A stretch of 64,000 nt of DNA from Chitinophaga niastensis (GTDB lineage: Bacteria; Bacteroidota; Bacteroidia; Chitinophagales; Chitinophagaceae), in assembly GCF_003014755.1 (NCBI RefSeq), contig NZ_PYAW01000007.1, positions 186,001 through 250,000 on the forward strand, given 5' to 3'. The notes under the pieces were generated by a model. The model did no database searches. It was not told the origin of the DNA and saw only the letters and a list, made by a program, of their open reading frames with translations. The translations under genes and the position numbers were made by a program. Shown piece after piece: positions 8,620-17,301 of this stretch (position 1 is its first letter; each line of letters begins with the position of its first letter).

Positions 8620-9612
8620 TTAATGCTGTTCCTGTTGCAGAAAAGCCTGCTTTACCAGCTTAGCTGTTTTATGATCACCGGTATGACTCCATCCCGGTGG
8701 CATAACGATGTACAGCAGTTTGCTTTTAATGCCGGGTGCTTTCCTTATATCCTTCCACAGGCAATACAATTCACCGAAATAAACATCCCAGAAATTACCG
8801 GGGTTCATTTCCCTGGAGATACCGTATTCAATCACCATATCCTTTTTCTCCTGCTGAAAAGTACCGAATACTTTATCCCAGATATTAAGGAGATTGCAAA
8901 AGTTAGTATCCATATAAAGCGGGTTCTTGGCATGATGCACGCGATGATGCGAAGGCGTGAGGACAATCCTGTTTAAAAACCCTAAGCGGCCGTCTTTGAT
9001 GAGGTTTTCTCCCACATGAATAAACGATCCCCAGGTGCCGTCTATAAACATGATGATGAATAGTAATGGCGGATTGACACCTAATAAAATACAGATGCTG
9101 GTGCGGATGACATCTGCATAAGGTGCTTCTAAAAAGAAATGTGCATAGGTAACCGACAGGTTCATTGTTTGTGGTGCATGATGGGTGGAATGCAGGCACC
9201 AGAATAGTCTTACTTTATGTCCGAAGTAATGATAGATAAAATGTGAAAACTCCCATACCACATAGCCATAAATAAACCAGTACCATTTGAGGGTGGTACC
9301 AATCAACGCATATTTTTCCAGCACACCAATACAAAACGCAACTGCTGCAATAGAAATAAACCTTGATATAAATCGATTTATCACAAAGATCAGAAAAGGC
9401 ATCTTATAATCTTCTATCTTAAATTTTTTGTACACTAAGGCCCGCACAATTTCGAGCAGTAATAAGAAAGGAATTACAGGCGAGATAACAGAAAAAATAC
9501 CATTCAGTGTGAGCAATGCCTTGTAATTGCCGGTCTGATACATTTCTATTAATTGCCCGATGCCGAGAAAGCCGATAAGTTCCTGGTATAATGTTTCAAA
9601 GAAAGCCATCAC
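8620..9612 (-). CDS. Sterol desaturase / fatty acid hydroxylase family protein
   Basis: Integral membrane di-iron oxygenase of the fatty acid hydroxylase superfamily. The 330-residue protein has hydrophobic segments near 35-55, 70-105 and 115-150. The histidine clusters are HYFGH and HSTHH (within residues 145-170) and SHHRVHH near 222. An extra 70-residue C-terminal tail follows, with VIEYGISREMNPGN. Bacterial relatives act on lipids such as sphingolipids or carotenoids, but the substrate here is unknown. The start has two adjacent ATGs (9612 and 9609). It is a single gene sharing a terminator with the convergent transporter gene. Confidence 0.85.
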   Translation of the reverse strand: MMAFFETLYQELIGFLGIGQLIEMYQTGNYKALLTLNGIFSVISPVIPFLLLLEIVRALVYKKFKIEDYKMPFLIFVINRFISRFISIAAVAFCIGVLEKYALIGTTLKWYWFIYGYVVWEFSHFIYHYFGHKVRLFWCLHSTHHAPQTMNLSVTYAHFFLEAPYADVIRTSICILLGVNPPLLFIIMFIDGTWGSFIHVGENLIKDGRLGFLNRIVLTPSHHRVHHAKNPLYMDTNFCNLLNIWDKVFGTFQQEKKDMVIEYGISREMNPGNFWDVYFGELYCLWKDIRKAPGIKSKLLYIVMPPGWSHTGDHKTAKLVKQAFLQQEQH

Positions 9613-9812
9613 AATCGTATTTATTATTGATAAGAGGAATACGCGGAATAATTGATTAGTGGAATACGTTTGTCAAAATACTATAAATATTGGCAATATT
9701 TCATGCTACCTAATTTAATGGACAAAATTATTTTTATGCTGAAATTTGACGGTATCCAAAAAAGATACTTAACTTATCAAAAATTTCATTTCATTTATTA
9801 AACAACCTCGTC

Positions 9813-10307
9813 ATGACTATGAGAATTAAGCAACTTGCCAGTATTGTCCTTGTAATGGGACTTATGTTAATGGTGGCCTGTAAAGGAAAACCGAAAGATG
9901 CCGATATACAGGCAGCTGTAACATCATCGCTGACCGCAATCCCTGGCGTAACCGCTGATGTAAAGGATGGTGCTGTAACTCTTTCCGGCCAGGTAGCCAG
10001 TGAAGCCGACAAAACAGCTGCTGAAGCTGCTGCAAAAGCCAGTAAAGATGTAAAAAGCGTTACCAACAACATTACTGTAGCAGCTCCTGTAGCAGCTACG
10101 CCACAGGTAGCAATTACCGCAGATGATGCACTTAAGACTGGTGTAGCTGCTGTAGTTAAAGATTTCCCTGGCATCACTGCTGATGTAAAAGATGGTATTA
10201 TCAGCATCAAAGGAGAATCAACTGCTGCCAAATGGAAAACGCTGAAAATGGCGCTGGATGCACTGAAACCTAAAAGAGTAGACGCTTCTGGTCTTAAAGT
10301 AAAATAA
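9813..10307 (+). CDS. BON-domain lipoprotein
   Basis: Envelope lipoprotein of 164 residues. The lipobox LMVAC puts the lipidated Cys at residue 23, preceded by a short hydrophobic segment. Two BON domains follow: about 30-88 (ADIQAAVTSSLTAIPGVTAD to VTNNITV) and 100-160 (DDALKTGVAAVVKDFPGITA onward). BON domains in proteins such as OsmY are linked to envelope stress and to phospholipid or peptidoglycan contact. It lies 24 bases upstream of the SH3-domain gene, so the two form an operon. Confidence 0.88.
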   Translation: MTMRIKQLASIVLVMGLMLMVACKGKPKDADIQAAVTSSLTAIPGVTADVKDGAVTLSGQVASEADKTAAEAAAKASKDVKSVTNNITVAAPVAATPQVAITADDALKTGVAAVVKDFPGITADVKDGIISIKGESTAAKWKTLKMALDALKPKRVDASGLKVK

Positions 10308-10331
10308 TTCTTTACTTCAAAAATAACAATC

Positions 10332-10754
10332 ATGGCATTACAGGAAAAATACAAAGAGCTGATTGATGCAGCACAATCTTCAGGCACCACTAACCTGCAG
10401 GTAAATGAACAGGATGGTGTATTGCACATAGATGGTGAAGCGCCTACCGGTGCTGTAAAGGATCAACTTTGGGACATCTATGGAAAGATTGATCCTAACT
10501 TTCTCACCGGCGATGTAGTGATGAACATCAATGTAGCTACCGCGGTAGCAGGTGCTAAACTGGAAGTAATCACTGATTCTACCAACCTTAACATTCGTAA
10601 AGGACCAGGTACCGACCAGCCTATAGTAGGTAAAGCAGCAAAAGGAGAAACCGTATCGCTGATCAGCAAACAAAGCGACCAGTGGTGGCTTATTCGTACC
10701 GATGCTGGCGAAGAAGGTTATGCTTATGCACAATACCTGCAACCGGTAGAATAA
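10332..10754 (+). CDS. BON-like plus bacterial SH3 domain protein
   Basis: A 140-residue protein whose N-terminal 70 residues resemble a BON domain or its partner half (NLQVNEQDGVLHIDGEAPTG). The C-terminal half is a bacterial SH3 domain (SH3b): STNLNIRKGPGTDQPIVGKA, then WWLIRTDAGEEGYAYAQYL. SH3b domains usually bind peptidoglycan. No signal peptide is visible, which is odd for a partner of a lipoprotein and suggests cytoplasmic location or an unusual export route. It is the second gene of the operon with the BON lipoprotein and ends at a terminator. Confidence 0.83.
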   Translation: MALQEKYKELIDAAQSSGTTNLQVNEQDGVLHIDGEAPTGAVKDQLWDIYGKIDPNFLTGDVVMNINVATAVAGAKLEVITDSTNLNIRKGPGTDQPIVGKAAKGETVSLISKQSDQWWLIRTDAGEEGYAYAQYLQPVE

Positions 10755-10810
10755 ATAATACTAAAAACCGGCGATGTGGTATAAAAGATACCCTATCACC
10801 ACTTATATCT

Positions 10811-10849
10811 AAGGGAATAATTGAACGCTCATTGTTCAGTTATTCCCTT
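10811..10849. terminator. Terminator between convergent genes
   Basis: A 16-bp stem with one G-U pair (10811-10826 with 10834-10849) followed by a T-run on the plus strand, between the SH3 gene and the convergent Gre-like gene. Confidence 0.8.
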
Positions 10850-10862
10850 TTTCTGTGTGACG

Positions 10863-11330
10863 CTAATAAATTTCCAGAATAACAATTTCCATTTTATTGA
10901 AGAGAAAGCTATCCCCTGCTTTTTTGTGTTGCAGCAATTTTGCAAGTGGGGTATATGGAGACAAATAAAATATATGCTGCCCTTCTATCAGCTGTTTACC
11001 CAATCCTGCTGCTATAAAAAATGATTGCTCCGCACACCGCACCAGGGCGCCTGTTTGGGCTTGCGTGTAAATGATATCCGTATTTACTTCCTGTAACCTG
11101 GCCAGCTCTTTTATATTTTCTGCCTGTTGCCGGGCATACATATTTTTTTCCAGGTGCCCCATGGCTCTTCCTGTTTCGTATTTATCACCTGCTGAACTTT
11201 TCCCTTCGCTATTGGCAGCCTCCTGCGCATTATCAATAGCTGATTTTGCCATTGCAATACGTTGTGCTATCAGCTGCTGCCCTGTTTGTTTTAAGCTGGT
11301 TTTAAAAGCGATCATTTCCTGGCTCGTCAT
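10863..11330 (-). CDS. GreA/GreB C-terminal-domain-like protein
   Basis: A 155-residue cytoplasmic protein. The N-terminal part is helical and contains SSAGDKYETGRAM, a segment conserved in a Bacteroidota family often labelled, without good reason, 3-oxoacyl-ACP synthase. The C-terminal 75 residues (GALVRCAEQSFFIAAGLG to YTPLAKLL) have the look of the FKBP-like domain of GreA/GreB. The acidic coiled-coil tip that rescues stalled RNA polymerase is not evident, so it is more likely a polymerase-associated or unknown factor than a true Gre. It is a single gene. Confidence 0.65.
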   Translation of the reverse strand: MTSQEMIAFKTSLKQTGQQLIAQRIAMAKSAIDNAQEAANSEGKSSAGDKYETGRAMGHLEKNMYARQQAENIKELARLQEVNTDIIYTQAQTGALVRCAEQSFFIAAGLGKQLIEGQHIFYLSPYTPLAKLLQHKKAGDSFLFNKMEIVILEIY

Positions 11331-11607
11331 GAATTGTTGATTGAATCATGGTCAAATTAAGGAAAATAAAAATTCCGGCCGATACTATTACCAATATATT
11401 GACTCACCCGGCCATCTGTTTATTATTTTTGGAATGGTAGTGCTGTGTTATCGCAGAGAGAATGTATATGCACTGTAACACAATAGCAGCAAGCATTACA
11501 GATAATATCATATTTTTTTATTTCTTCAGAAAATAATTCACTTATACCATAGATTTAGTAGGAATAAATATATATTTGGAATAACCTTAAAACCTAAATT
11601 CTGTTTT

Positions 11608-12351
11608 ATGAAACACACCAAAATCTATGTTAACTCAACCCTTGCCCTGCTGTTAACAATTGTAACCATTACAAGTTGTAAAAAAGAAAACCTGGAAACG
11701 AGACCTGTAGCACCGGAAAAACCTGTAGTGACGCAAGCTGTAGAAGATCACCTTACCATCACGCCGGAGCGGCAAAAGGTGATCGACTTTTTTAACAGGA
11801 ACAAAAATGCCCGCGGAGACGCCTCGGGTGCGGTAGCAGCTGCCAGTTACCGTTCTTTTACGATTAATTATTCAGGTAGTGTTCCTAACGACATAAAAGC
11901 GTTGGTGAACGGAGAAATAGATCAGCTCTACACTACCGGCATTACCAGTACCACTAAATCGCACATGACCGGTGCTCCTATCAATGTATACTCCAGCCCC
12001 GGCAGCGGAGATTTGTTCTACACTAACGGGAACGTATACATTGTAAATTTTGCGACCTATCGCAGTGTACATACCGGCCCGGGTAATGTTATCTTCCATG
12101 AATTGTTTCACTACCTGCACGACCGTTGGGTGTCTGGGGGCTTTAACAATTCCACCATTTACAATCTTTACAGTAATGCCTACTATTCAGGAGTTTATTC
12201 GCCCGGCGATTATGTGATGACGAATCAGGCAGAATACCTGGCAGTATCTTCGGAAGCAAACTATTGTAACACCAACAGACCGCCCTATGATGCGGCCACG
12301 CTGAGTTCTTTAGATCCCGATTGCAGAAATTACCTGATCACCAATTTCTAA
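11608..12351 (+). CDS. HExxH metallopeptidase-like lipoprotein
   Basis: Surface or periplasmic lipoprotein of 247 residues, lipidated Cys at 24 (TITSC) followed by KKEN. Residues 33-38 (PVAPEK) form a linker also found in the convergent neighbour. The zinc site is HELFHYLHD, and NQAEYLAVSSEAN about 40 residues later offers a possible third ligand. The overall family is not one I can name, so peptidase activity is inferred from the motif and context. A strong terminator follows, shared with the papain-like lipoprotein gene. Confidence 0.75.
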   Translation: MKHTKIYVNSTLALLLTIVTITSCKKENLETRPVAPEKPVVTQAVEDHLTITPERQKVIDFFNRNKNARGDASGAVAAASYRSFTINYSGSVPNDIKALVNGEIDQLYTTGITSTTKSHMTGAPINVYSSPGSGDLFYTNGNVYIVNFATYRSVHTGPGNVIFHELFHYLHDRWVSGGFNNSTIYNLYSNAYYSGVYSPGDYVMTNQAEYLAVSSEANYCNTNRPPYDAATLSSLDPDCRNYLITNF

Positions 12352-12368
12352 TTATTGTTAATGCATTA

Positions 12369-12407
12369 AAAAAACGGTTGCTCCCAGGCAGAGAGCAACC
12401 GTTTTTT
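12369..12407. terminator. Bidirectional terminator
   Basis: A 15-bp stem (12369-12383 with 12393-12407) that includes an A-run and a matching T-run, between convergent lipoprotein genes. Confidence 0.92.
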
Positions 12408-12436
12408 ATATCCATCCTGTAATCCGGCGTATTATG

Positions 12437-13354
12437 TTATTTCCAAACTGAATACAGTTCTACACCCATGTTAGGGTTGGTGAGTGTACTATAATCCAGC
12501 CACATACAGCCTGGGTGGGAAGGATCACCTCCACCGGTACCCCAGCTGTTTTGTATCAATACCGCATTTTTAGCATCACTATATCCGATGATACAGATGG
12601 CGTGTCCGCCTAACAGTTGTCCGGATACTCTTTTAAATGTGGTGCCATTGCTAAAAGCAGTTTCAAAGCTGCTGTATACATTAAAACCCATTTCAACAGG
12701 CAGGTGCATACTTAAAGCTTTTTTAACATCGGCAACAGTAGACAGGGCAGCATAATTCACCACCATATCTGATGCTGCATCCTGGTCCTGCGCATAAGTA
12801 GGCGCGTCACAGGGTGAGCCTAAATCGGGATCTGCAGCATAGGAAGGCACACCGGAATTCACCAGAATATCCAGGCCCGGCGCTATGTACATACCATCAT
12901 TCGGGTCACAGTCTCCTTGTGCAGAGTGATCTTTTTGATAAACATACCAGGGACTTCTTGGGTTAGATACACCAGCAGTTGGAAATTCATTATTCAATGT
13001 ACCGCTGAGTGCCCAGCCGGAAGACCAGGAAACACAGGTGCCTGTTTGTCCCTGATCACCAATAGCAGGGTGATTTAAGATAATGCTGCTGGGTAAAGCA
13101 GCTGGTCCGCCACTTCTTTCATTTGATATTTTTGCGCCAAATCCCTGTTTGATCATACGCGCTTTTACTTCATCAAAATTAATATGACGCATATTCTTAA
13201 AAGCGCCAGGGTTAAGGACAGCGCCTAATCCGTGTTTGCCTACGGCAGTCGTTTTTTCAGGAGCAACAGGGGCAGCTGCTTCATTATTTTTCTTACAGGC
13301 TGACATGCCAAGGACGATTGCTATCAGTAGCAATAACGAGAATTCTTTTTTCAT
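12437..13354 (-). CDS. Papain-family (C1) cysteine peptidase lipoprotein
   Basis: Secreted lipoprotein of 305 residues, lipidated Cys at 20 (GMSAC), then the PVAPEK linker (29-34) and a propeptide-like stretch to about residue 85. The catalytic Cys is in QGQTGTCVSWSSGWA (papain: QGQCGSCWAFS). The His is in GGHAICIIGYSD and the Asn in LIQNSWGTGGG. All three are present, so activity is likely. The gene converges with the HExxH lipoprotein gene, and the shared linker suggests a common cell-surface use. It is monocistronic. Confidence 0.88.
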   Translation of the reverse strand: MKKEFSLLLLIAIVLGMSACKKNNEAAAPVAPEKTTAVGKHGLGAVLNPGAFKNMRHINFDEVKARMIKQGFGAKISNERSGGPAALPSSIILNHPAIGDQGQTGTCVSWSSGWALSGTLNNEFPTAGVSNPRSPWYVYQKDHSAQGDCDPNDGMYIAPGLDILVNSGVPSYAADPDLGSPCDAPTYAQDQDAASDMVVNYAALSTVADVKKALSMHLPVEMGFNVYSSFETAFSNGTTFKRVSGQLLGGHAICIIGYSDAKNAVLIQNSWGTGGGDPSHPGCMWLDYSTLTNPNMGVELYSVWK

Positions 13355-14057
13355 GGAGAGTTTGTTTAGATTTTGTTTTCGGGTTTAATTGAGTTTCATG
13401 GATTACAAAATGGATACAGGTTTTTCAATCATCGTTGTTACTTATATGCCGGGCTATACTAATGATGGGCTTTATGGATGCTCATTCATAAGATCTGGTT
13501 TTATATGGGCAATAAATATTACTGATGGCACATCATGAACATGCCATTGCTTATATCTCATTACTCCAACAAGTGGCTTTCTGCCATTAACGATCAGTAA
13601 AGGCAATACCTTTCTCCTGAAGGCTTGTGCAAGCAAGACCACCATTAAAATAGTTTCGTTTGAATCGCTGCTTTTGTCAAAGCATTGCGCTATATGGGGA
13701 GGATATGAATTCAAAAAGGGCTCCCTCGGCTTATCGTTGCTCAGAAAATTTGCTACCTGAAAACTGAAAGTGCTAAATGGGTTGAAGAATGTAGAACACT
13801 AAATACTATATTAAATTATCACTTTTTAAGATGAAAAAAAATTATCTTTTTTGAATCTGTTAACTTTTCTTTAGTATCAAATAAATATCGGTTGCATTTT
13901 ATATTCAGCGAACAGTAGCAGCCACAATAAAAACAAATGCGCTGTAATCCGCAGCAGTAGGGAGGAATAGCCATATAATCCAAGCCTGTACTGAGATAAT
14001 GTAGCAATAACATGTTGTAGTTTTCATTTAATCATCAATCTATCAAACCCAATATTT
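13355..14057. other. Intergenic region without convincing gene
   Basis: About 700 bases between the divergent papain-like and chitinase genes. The only open frame of note is an 80-codon stretch at 13472-13714 on the minus strand. It starts with TTG, resembles no family I know and has no promoter or partner I can see. The part next to the chitinase is A/T-rich and probably holds its promoter. Confidence 0.5.
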
Positions 14058-16103
14058 ATGAAAACCCACACACGTTATCTAAAACTTTTGCCTTGCATTA
14101 TCTGTTGCCTGTTGTATAGTGTTCTTCCTGTAAAAGCTGTAAACAGGCTCTCACATTACTTTACAGGCATAGCTACTGATACAGGAAATCCTGTGACCGC
14201 TATTATCAGCAGTGCAGAATGGGATGTAATATTTCCACATCGTTTCAATCCGGATGATCGAACCGGCACAGGTACCTTGCCCACTACTGCTGCCAAAGAT
14301 TTTTATTCCTATAATAATTTTGTAACAGCAGTACTGCGTATGTCTAACATAAAAGCATTACTGGAACGTCGCTGCGGCACTAATTACTATAAGATCACCC
14401 GTATTGATAAAACAACGGGAGCAGCTGTTGTGATCCGTAACGATGCCGGTTTTAATGATCCTCAATGGAGTACTAACGCCATCATCAGTCAACAAGTAGA
14501 TTACGGCACCTTTGCCAATGAAGGGGATGTAACGGCCCGTAAACGGGAGCTGGTGGCATTCCTGGCCAACATATCCCAGGAAACTACTGGTGGCTGGCCT
14601 ACTGCTCCGGGCGGACAATTTGCCTGGGGACTATACTTCCGGGAAGAGCAGGGATATGAGGGTACCAACAACATTGGCTATCGTGATGAAAGCGATACCC
14701 TATATCCTCCGGCGCCGGGAAAATCATACCATGGCAGAGGTCCGATACAAATAAGCTACAATTACAATTACGGACAAGCCAGTGAATTATTATTTGGCAA
14801 TAAAAATATCCTGTTAGCCAACCCCGAAATGGTGATTCAGGATGGAGCGCTTTCCTTTCAAACGGCCCTTTGGTTCTGGATGACACCACAATACCCGAAA
14901 CCCTCTTGCCATGATGTAATGGTGCCAGGTAAATGGACGCCCACTGCAACGCAGCAGGCAGGTGGACTAAAGCCTGGTTTTGGTGCTACTGTGAATATTA
15001 TCAACGGAGGTGTGGAATGTGGAGGACCGCAGGAAAATACGAAAGTGTTGAGCCGTATTGGCCATTATCAACGTTATGCCACCATTAAGCAGGTAAGCCT
15101 GGAATTGAATGGTGGTAACAATACCGCCAACTGCGGCTGTGCAAATATGGCCAGGTTTTCTATAGATAATACGGAGTGCAGCAGCCTGACTTCCATTACC
15201 TTCTCTCAACCAGCCAATGGCCTTATTACAACTACAGCTTTAATACCTGTTACGCTGGCTGTTTCCAGGAACGATCCCCGCCGGGAGATCTCAAAAATAT
15301 ACATCACCGTTAACGGGCAGCGTTACAACGATTCTGTGGCGCTGTGGACACCACCTGGCTATAAACAATATACAGCTACGGCCACGGCTATACGAAATGA
15401 TATGGATACCCTCACCACTATGCTCACTTTTGCGGTATGGAACAATCAAACATTTGAAGGATGCAGTAATTTACCTGCCTGGCAATCCGCTCAAAACTAT
15501 ACAACAGCCAACAATATTGTACTATACAACAATAATATCTACCGCAATAAATGGTGGGCAGGAAGCACCAGTATCCCCGGCACCAATGATACCTGGGAGC
15601 TGCTTGGCGCCTGTACCGGTCAGCCGCGAACTGATACCGGTTGCAGTGGTATTGCTGCATGGTCCGCATCAAAAGCATATGTCACTAACGATCAGGTAGC
15701 ATACGCAAACAAAATATACCAGGCAAAATGGTGGACACAAAATAATGCGCCGGATCTTAATAATGGAGATGGTAAACCATGGACGTATATGCGTAACTGT
15801 GGTGCGGCAGCCATGCGCAAGGAAGATATTCCCAACCAGCAAAATCCGGTGGTTTATCCGAACCCGGTGAACGGAAACATATTGCATATAACCTTCCAGG
15901 CCACGCCGGGAGAAAAGCTGCAACTCGCATTGCTGCATATAACTACCCTGCAACCTTTGTTGCAAAAAAACTATGTGGCAGCACATAAAGGCAACAACAC
16001 TGTTCAACTGGATGTAAGCCACCTTCCAACAGGTATCTGGATATTAAAAATCACCAGTGACCAATACCGGAAAATACCTGCCACCACTATTATCAAAAAT
16101 TAG
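14058..16103 (+). CDS. GH19 chitinase with two CBM5/12 domains and T9SS tail
   Basis: Secreted endochitinase of 681 residues. The signal peptide covers about residues 1-27. The GH19 catalytic domain covers roughly 45-345: E175 in NISQETTGGW is the likely acid, E196/E197 in YFREEQGYEG the second carboxylate, and SYHGRGPIQISYNYNYG is the conserved family signature. A linker or Ig-like region follows. Then come two carbohydrate-binding modules of the CBM5/12 type (CSNLPAWQSAQNY near 461 and CSGIAAWSASKAY near 525), each with the Trp pair KWW. The last 80 residues are a type IX secretion sorting domain (YPNPVNGNILHI to GIWILKITSD). Chitin breakdown fits the presumed genus. Confidence 0.95.
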   Translation: MKTHTRYLKLLPCIICCLLYSVLPVKAVNRLSHYFTGIATDTGNPVTAIISSAEWDVIFPHRFNPDDRTGTGTLPTTAAKDFYSYNNFVTAVLRMSNIKALLERRCGTNYYKITRIDKTTGAAVVIRNDAGFNDPQWSTNAIISQQVDYGTFANEGDVTARKRELVAFLANISQETTGGWPTAPGGQFAWGLYFREEQGYEGTNNIGYRDESDTLYPPAPGKSYHGRGPIQISYNYNYGQASELLFGNKNILLANPEMVIQDGALSFQTALWFWMTPQYPKPSCHDVMVPGKWTPTATQQAGGLKPGFGATVNIINGGVECGGPQENTKVLSRIGHYQRYATIKQVSLELNGGNNTANCGCANMARFSIDNTECSSLTSITFSQPANGLITTTALIPVTLAVSRNDPRREISKIYITVNGQRYNDSVALWTPPGYKQYTATATAIRNDMDTLTTMLTFAVWNNQTFEGCSNLPAWQSAQNYTTANNIVLYNNNIYRNKWWAGSTSIPGTNDTWELLGACTGQPRTDTGCSGIAAWSASKAYVTNDQVAYANKIYQAKWWTQNNAPDLNNGDGKPWTYMRNCGAAAMRKEDIPNQQNPVVYPNPVNGNILHITFQATPGEKLQLALLHITTLQPLLQKNYVAAHKGNNTVQLDVSHLPTGIWILKITSDQYRKIPATTIIKN

Positions 16104-16142
16104 CGCAACGAATTTTATATAATGATCTCAGCGGATTAATAA

Positions 16143-16174
16143 AAAAGCCAGCAAGCGTACACTTGCTGGCTTTT
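16143..16174. terminator. Bidirectional terminator after the chitinase gene
   Basis: A 13-bp stem, AAAAGCCAGCAAG paired with CTTGCTGGCTTTT, 40 bases after the chitinase stop and 20 bases beyond the convergent YdcF-like gene. Confidence 0.9.
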
Positions 16175-16194
16175 CCATATGATATATTATCTTG

Positions 16195-16773
16195 CTAAGA
16201 TGGCAAAGCGAGTCTTTCAATAGCCTTCTTTTCGTGCTGCTTCAGCTGATGCAGTACATCATCAGTAACAGCAGTGGTTGCTCCCCAGAAAATAGTGTTT
16301 GGATAATTTACAAATTTCCCGTGTATGATCTTCACTCTTTCTACATGAAAATCGGATGTAACAATGATCAGTACTGCGGGAGAAAGCGCGTATATAAGTT
16401 CCCTCGAAAGGGTAAAGTCTTCTATCGTATTAGTGGAATTTACGGGGGTTGCCAGTGCGCTTACCGGAACACCATGCTTTTGCAGGTACAGGTGTGAATA
16501 GTAATAATGTGGATGCGCAGTTTCATTAAAGTGTTTTCCGATCCCTCCTGTACAGGCAATCTGCAGCGCTGTATTGTACTGATAGATATTCAGCACAGCA
16601 TTCAGCCGCTCCTGTGCCATCAAACTGAGATTTCCGGATAGGTCATTAGGCGCCCCTAATGAAAGGATAAGTCCCTTTACCTTACTTGCGTTCAATAAAT
16701 CCTGTGTACTTATGCCGTTATTTGTCATGAATTGAAATTTGAAACCGACATCTAAAATATTTCTTTTGATCAT
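16195..16773 (-). CDS. YdcF/ElyC-like (DUF218) protein
   Basis: A 192-residue protein of the DUF218 family (YdcF, SanA, ElyC), which has a Rossmann-like fold and is linked to envelope biogenesis. The signatures are LILSLGAPND near residue 35, NSTNTIEDFTLSREL near 117 and VTSDFHVERV near 140. No transmembrane anchor is visible, unlike ElyC. The start could also be the ATG at 16728, which gives MTNNGIS. It is a single gene. Function in this group is unknown. Confidence 0.8.
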   Translation of the reverse strand: MIKRNILDVGFKFQFMTNNGISTQDLLNASKVKGLILSLGAPNDLSGNLSLMAQERLNAVLNIYQYNTALQIACTGGIGKHFNETAHPHYYYSHLYLQKHGVPVSALATPVNSTNTIEDFTLSRELIYALSPAVLIIVTSDFHVERVKIIHGKFVNYPNTIFWGATTAVTDDVLHQLKQHEKKAIERLALPS

Positions 16774-16820
16774 TCGTCTACCTAATAATACTTCTATTAT
16801 TTAACTAAAAACGAAGAATC

Positions 16821-17216
16821 ATGAACTACAATCAGTCATGCGCCGCAAAAGGCAACTACGGAAACAGACACCAGCACCTGTTTAACCGTTCAATGGAAAG
16901 GGCTGCCGTAAACATTTACAAAACAGGCAACAGTTACGAAATGCTTGTATTTGCGCCAGGCAGAATCCGGGAAAATTTTAATTTGGATGTAAAGGGAAAC
17001 GAGCTCACCATTTCGTATGTTCCGCCAGAAGGGTTTCCAAGACCGGAATGGATCAAACGCGAATACAGCCGTGGGGGATTCGTAAGAACTTTTACGCTGG
17101 ATGAATCAATAGACGCAACCGCCATCAGCGCAAAATACACAGATGGCGTGTTGCTGGTAAGTTTACCTGTTATAGAAGGTAAAGAAGGCGTGCAGCACAA
17201 AATACCTGTTGGTTAA
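16821..17216 (+). CDS. Hsp20 small heat-shock protein
   Basis: ATP-independent chaperone of 131 residues that holds unfolding proteins. The alpha-crystallin domain runs from about 33 to 120: NIYKTGNSYEMLVFAPG opens it, and SRGGFVRTFTLDESIDATAISAKYTDGVLLVSLP holds the A-x-x-x-n-G-v-L signature. The N-terminal arm is short and Asn/Gln/His-rich. A terminator follows. It is a single gene, as usual for stress-induced chaperones. Confidence 0.93.
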   Translation: MNYNQSCAAKGNYGNRHQHLFNRSMERAAVNIYKTGNSYEMLVFAPGRIRENFNLDVKGNELTISYVPPEGFPRPEWIKREYSRGGFVRTFTLDESIDATAISAKYTDGVLLVSLPVIEGKEGVQHKIPVG

Positions 17217-17239
17217 TCGGGTAAGGATGTTATAACCAG

Positions 17240-17269
17240 GAAGGTGATAGCTCTTCAGCTATCACCTTC
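17240..17269. terminator. Terminator after hsp20
   Basis: A 13-bp stem, GAAGGTGATAGCT paired with AGCTATCACCTTC, followed by TTTATT, between convergent genes. Confidence 0.88.
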
Positions 17270-17301
17270 TTTATTGAGCTCTCTTTTCCAGATACTATTA
17301 T

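Noticed and set aside
13472..13714. 80-codon minus-strand frame
   Set aside because: TTG start, no family match, no neighbours in support; left as non-coding.
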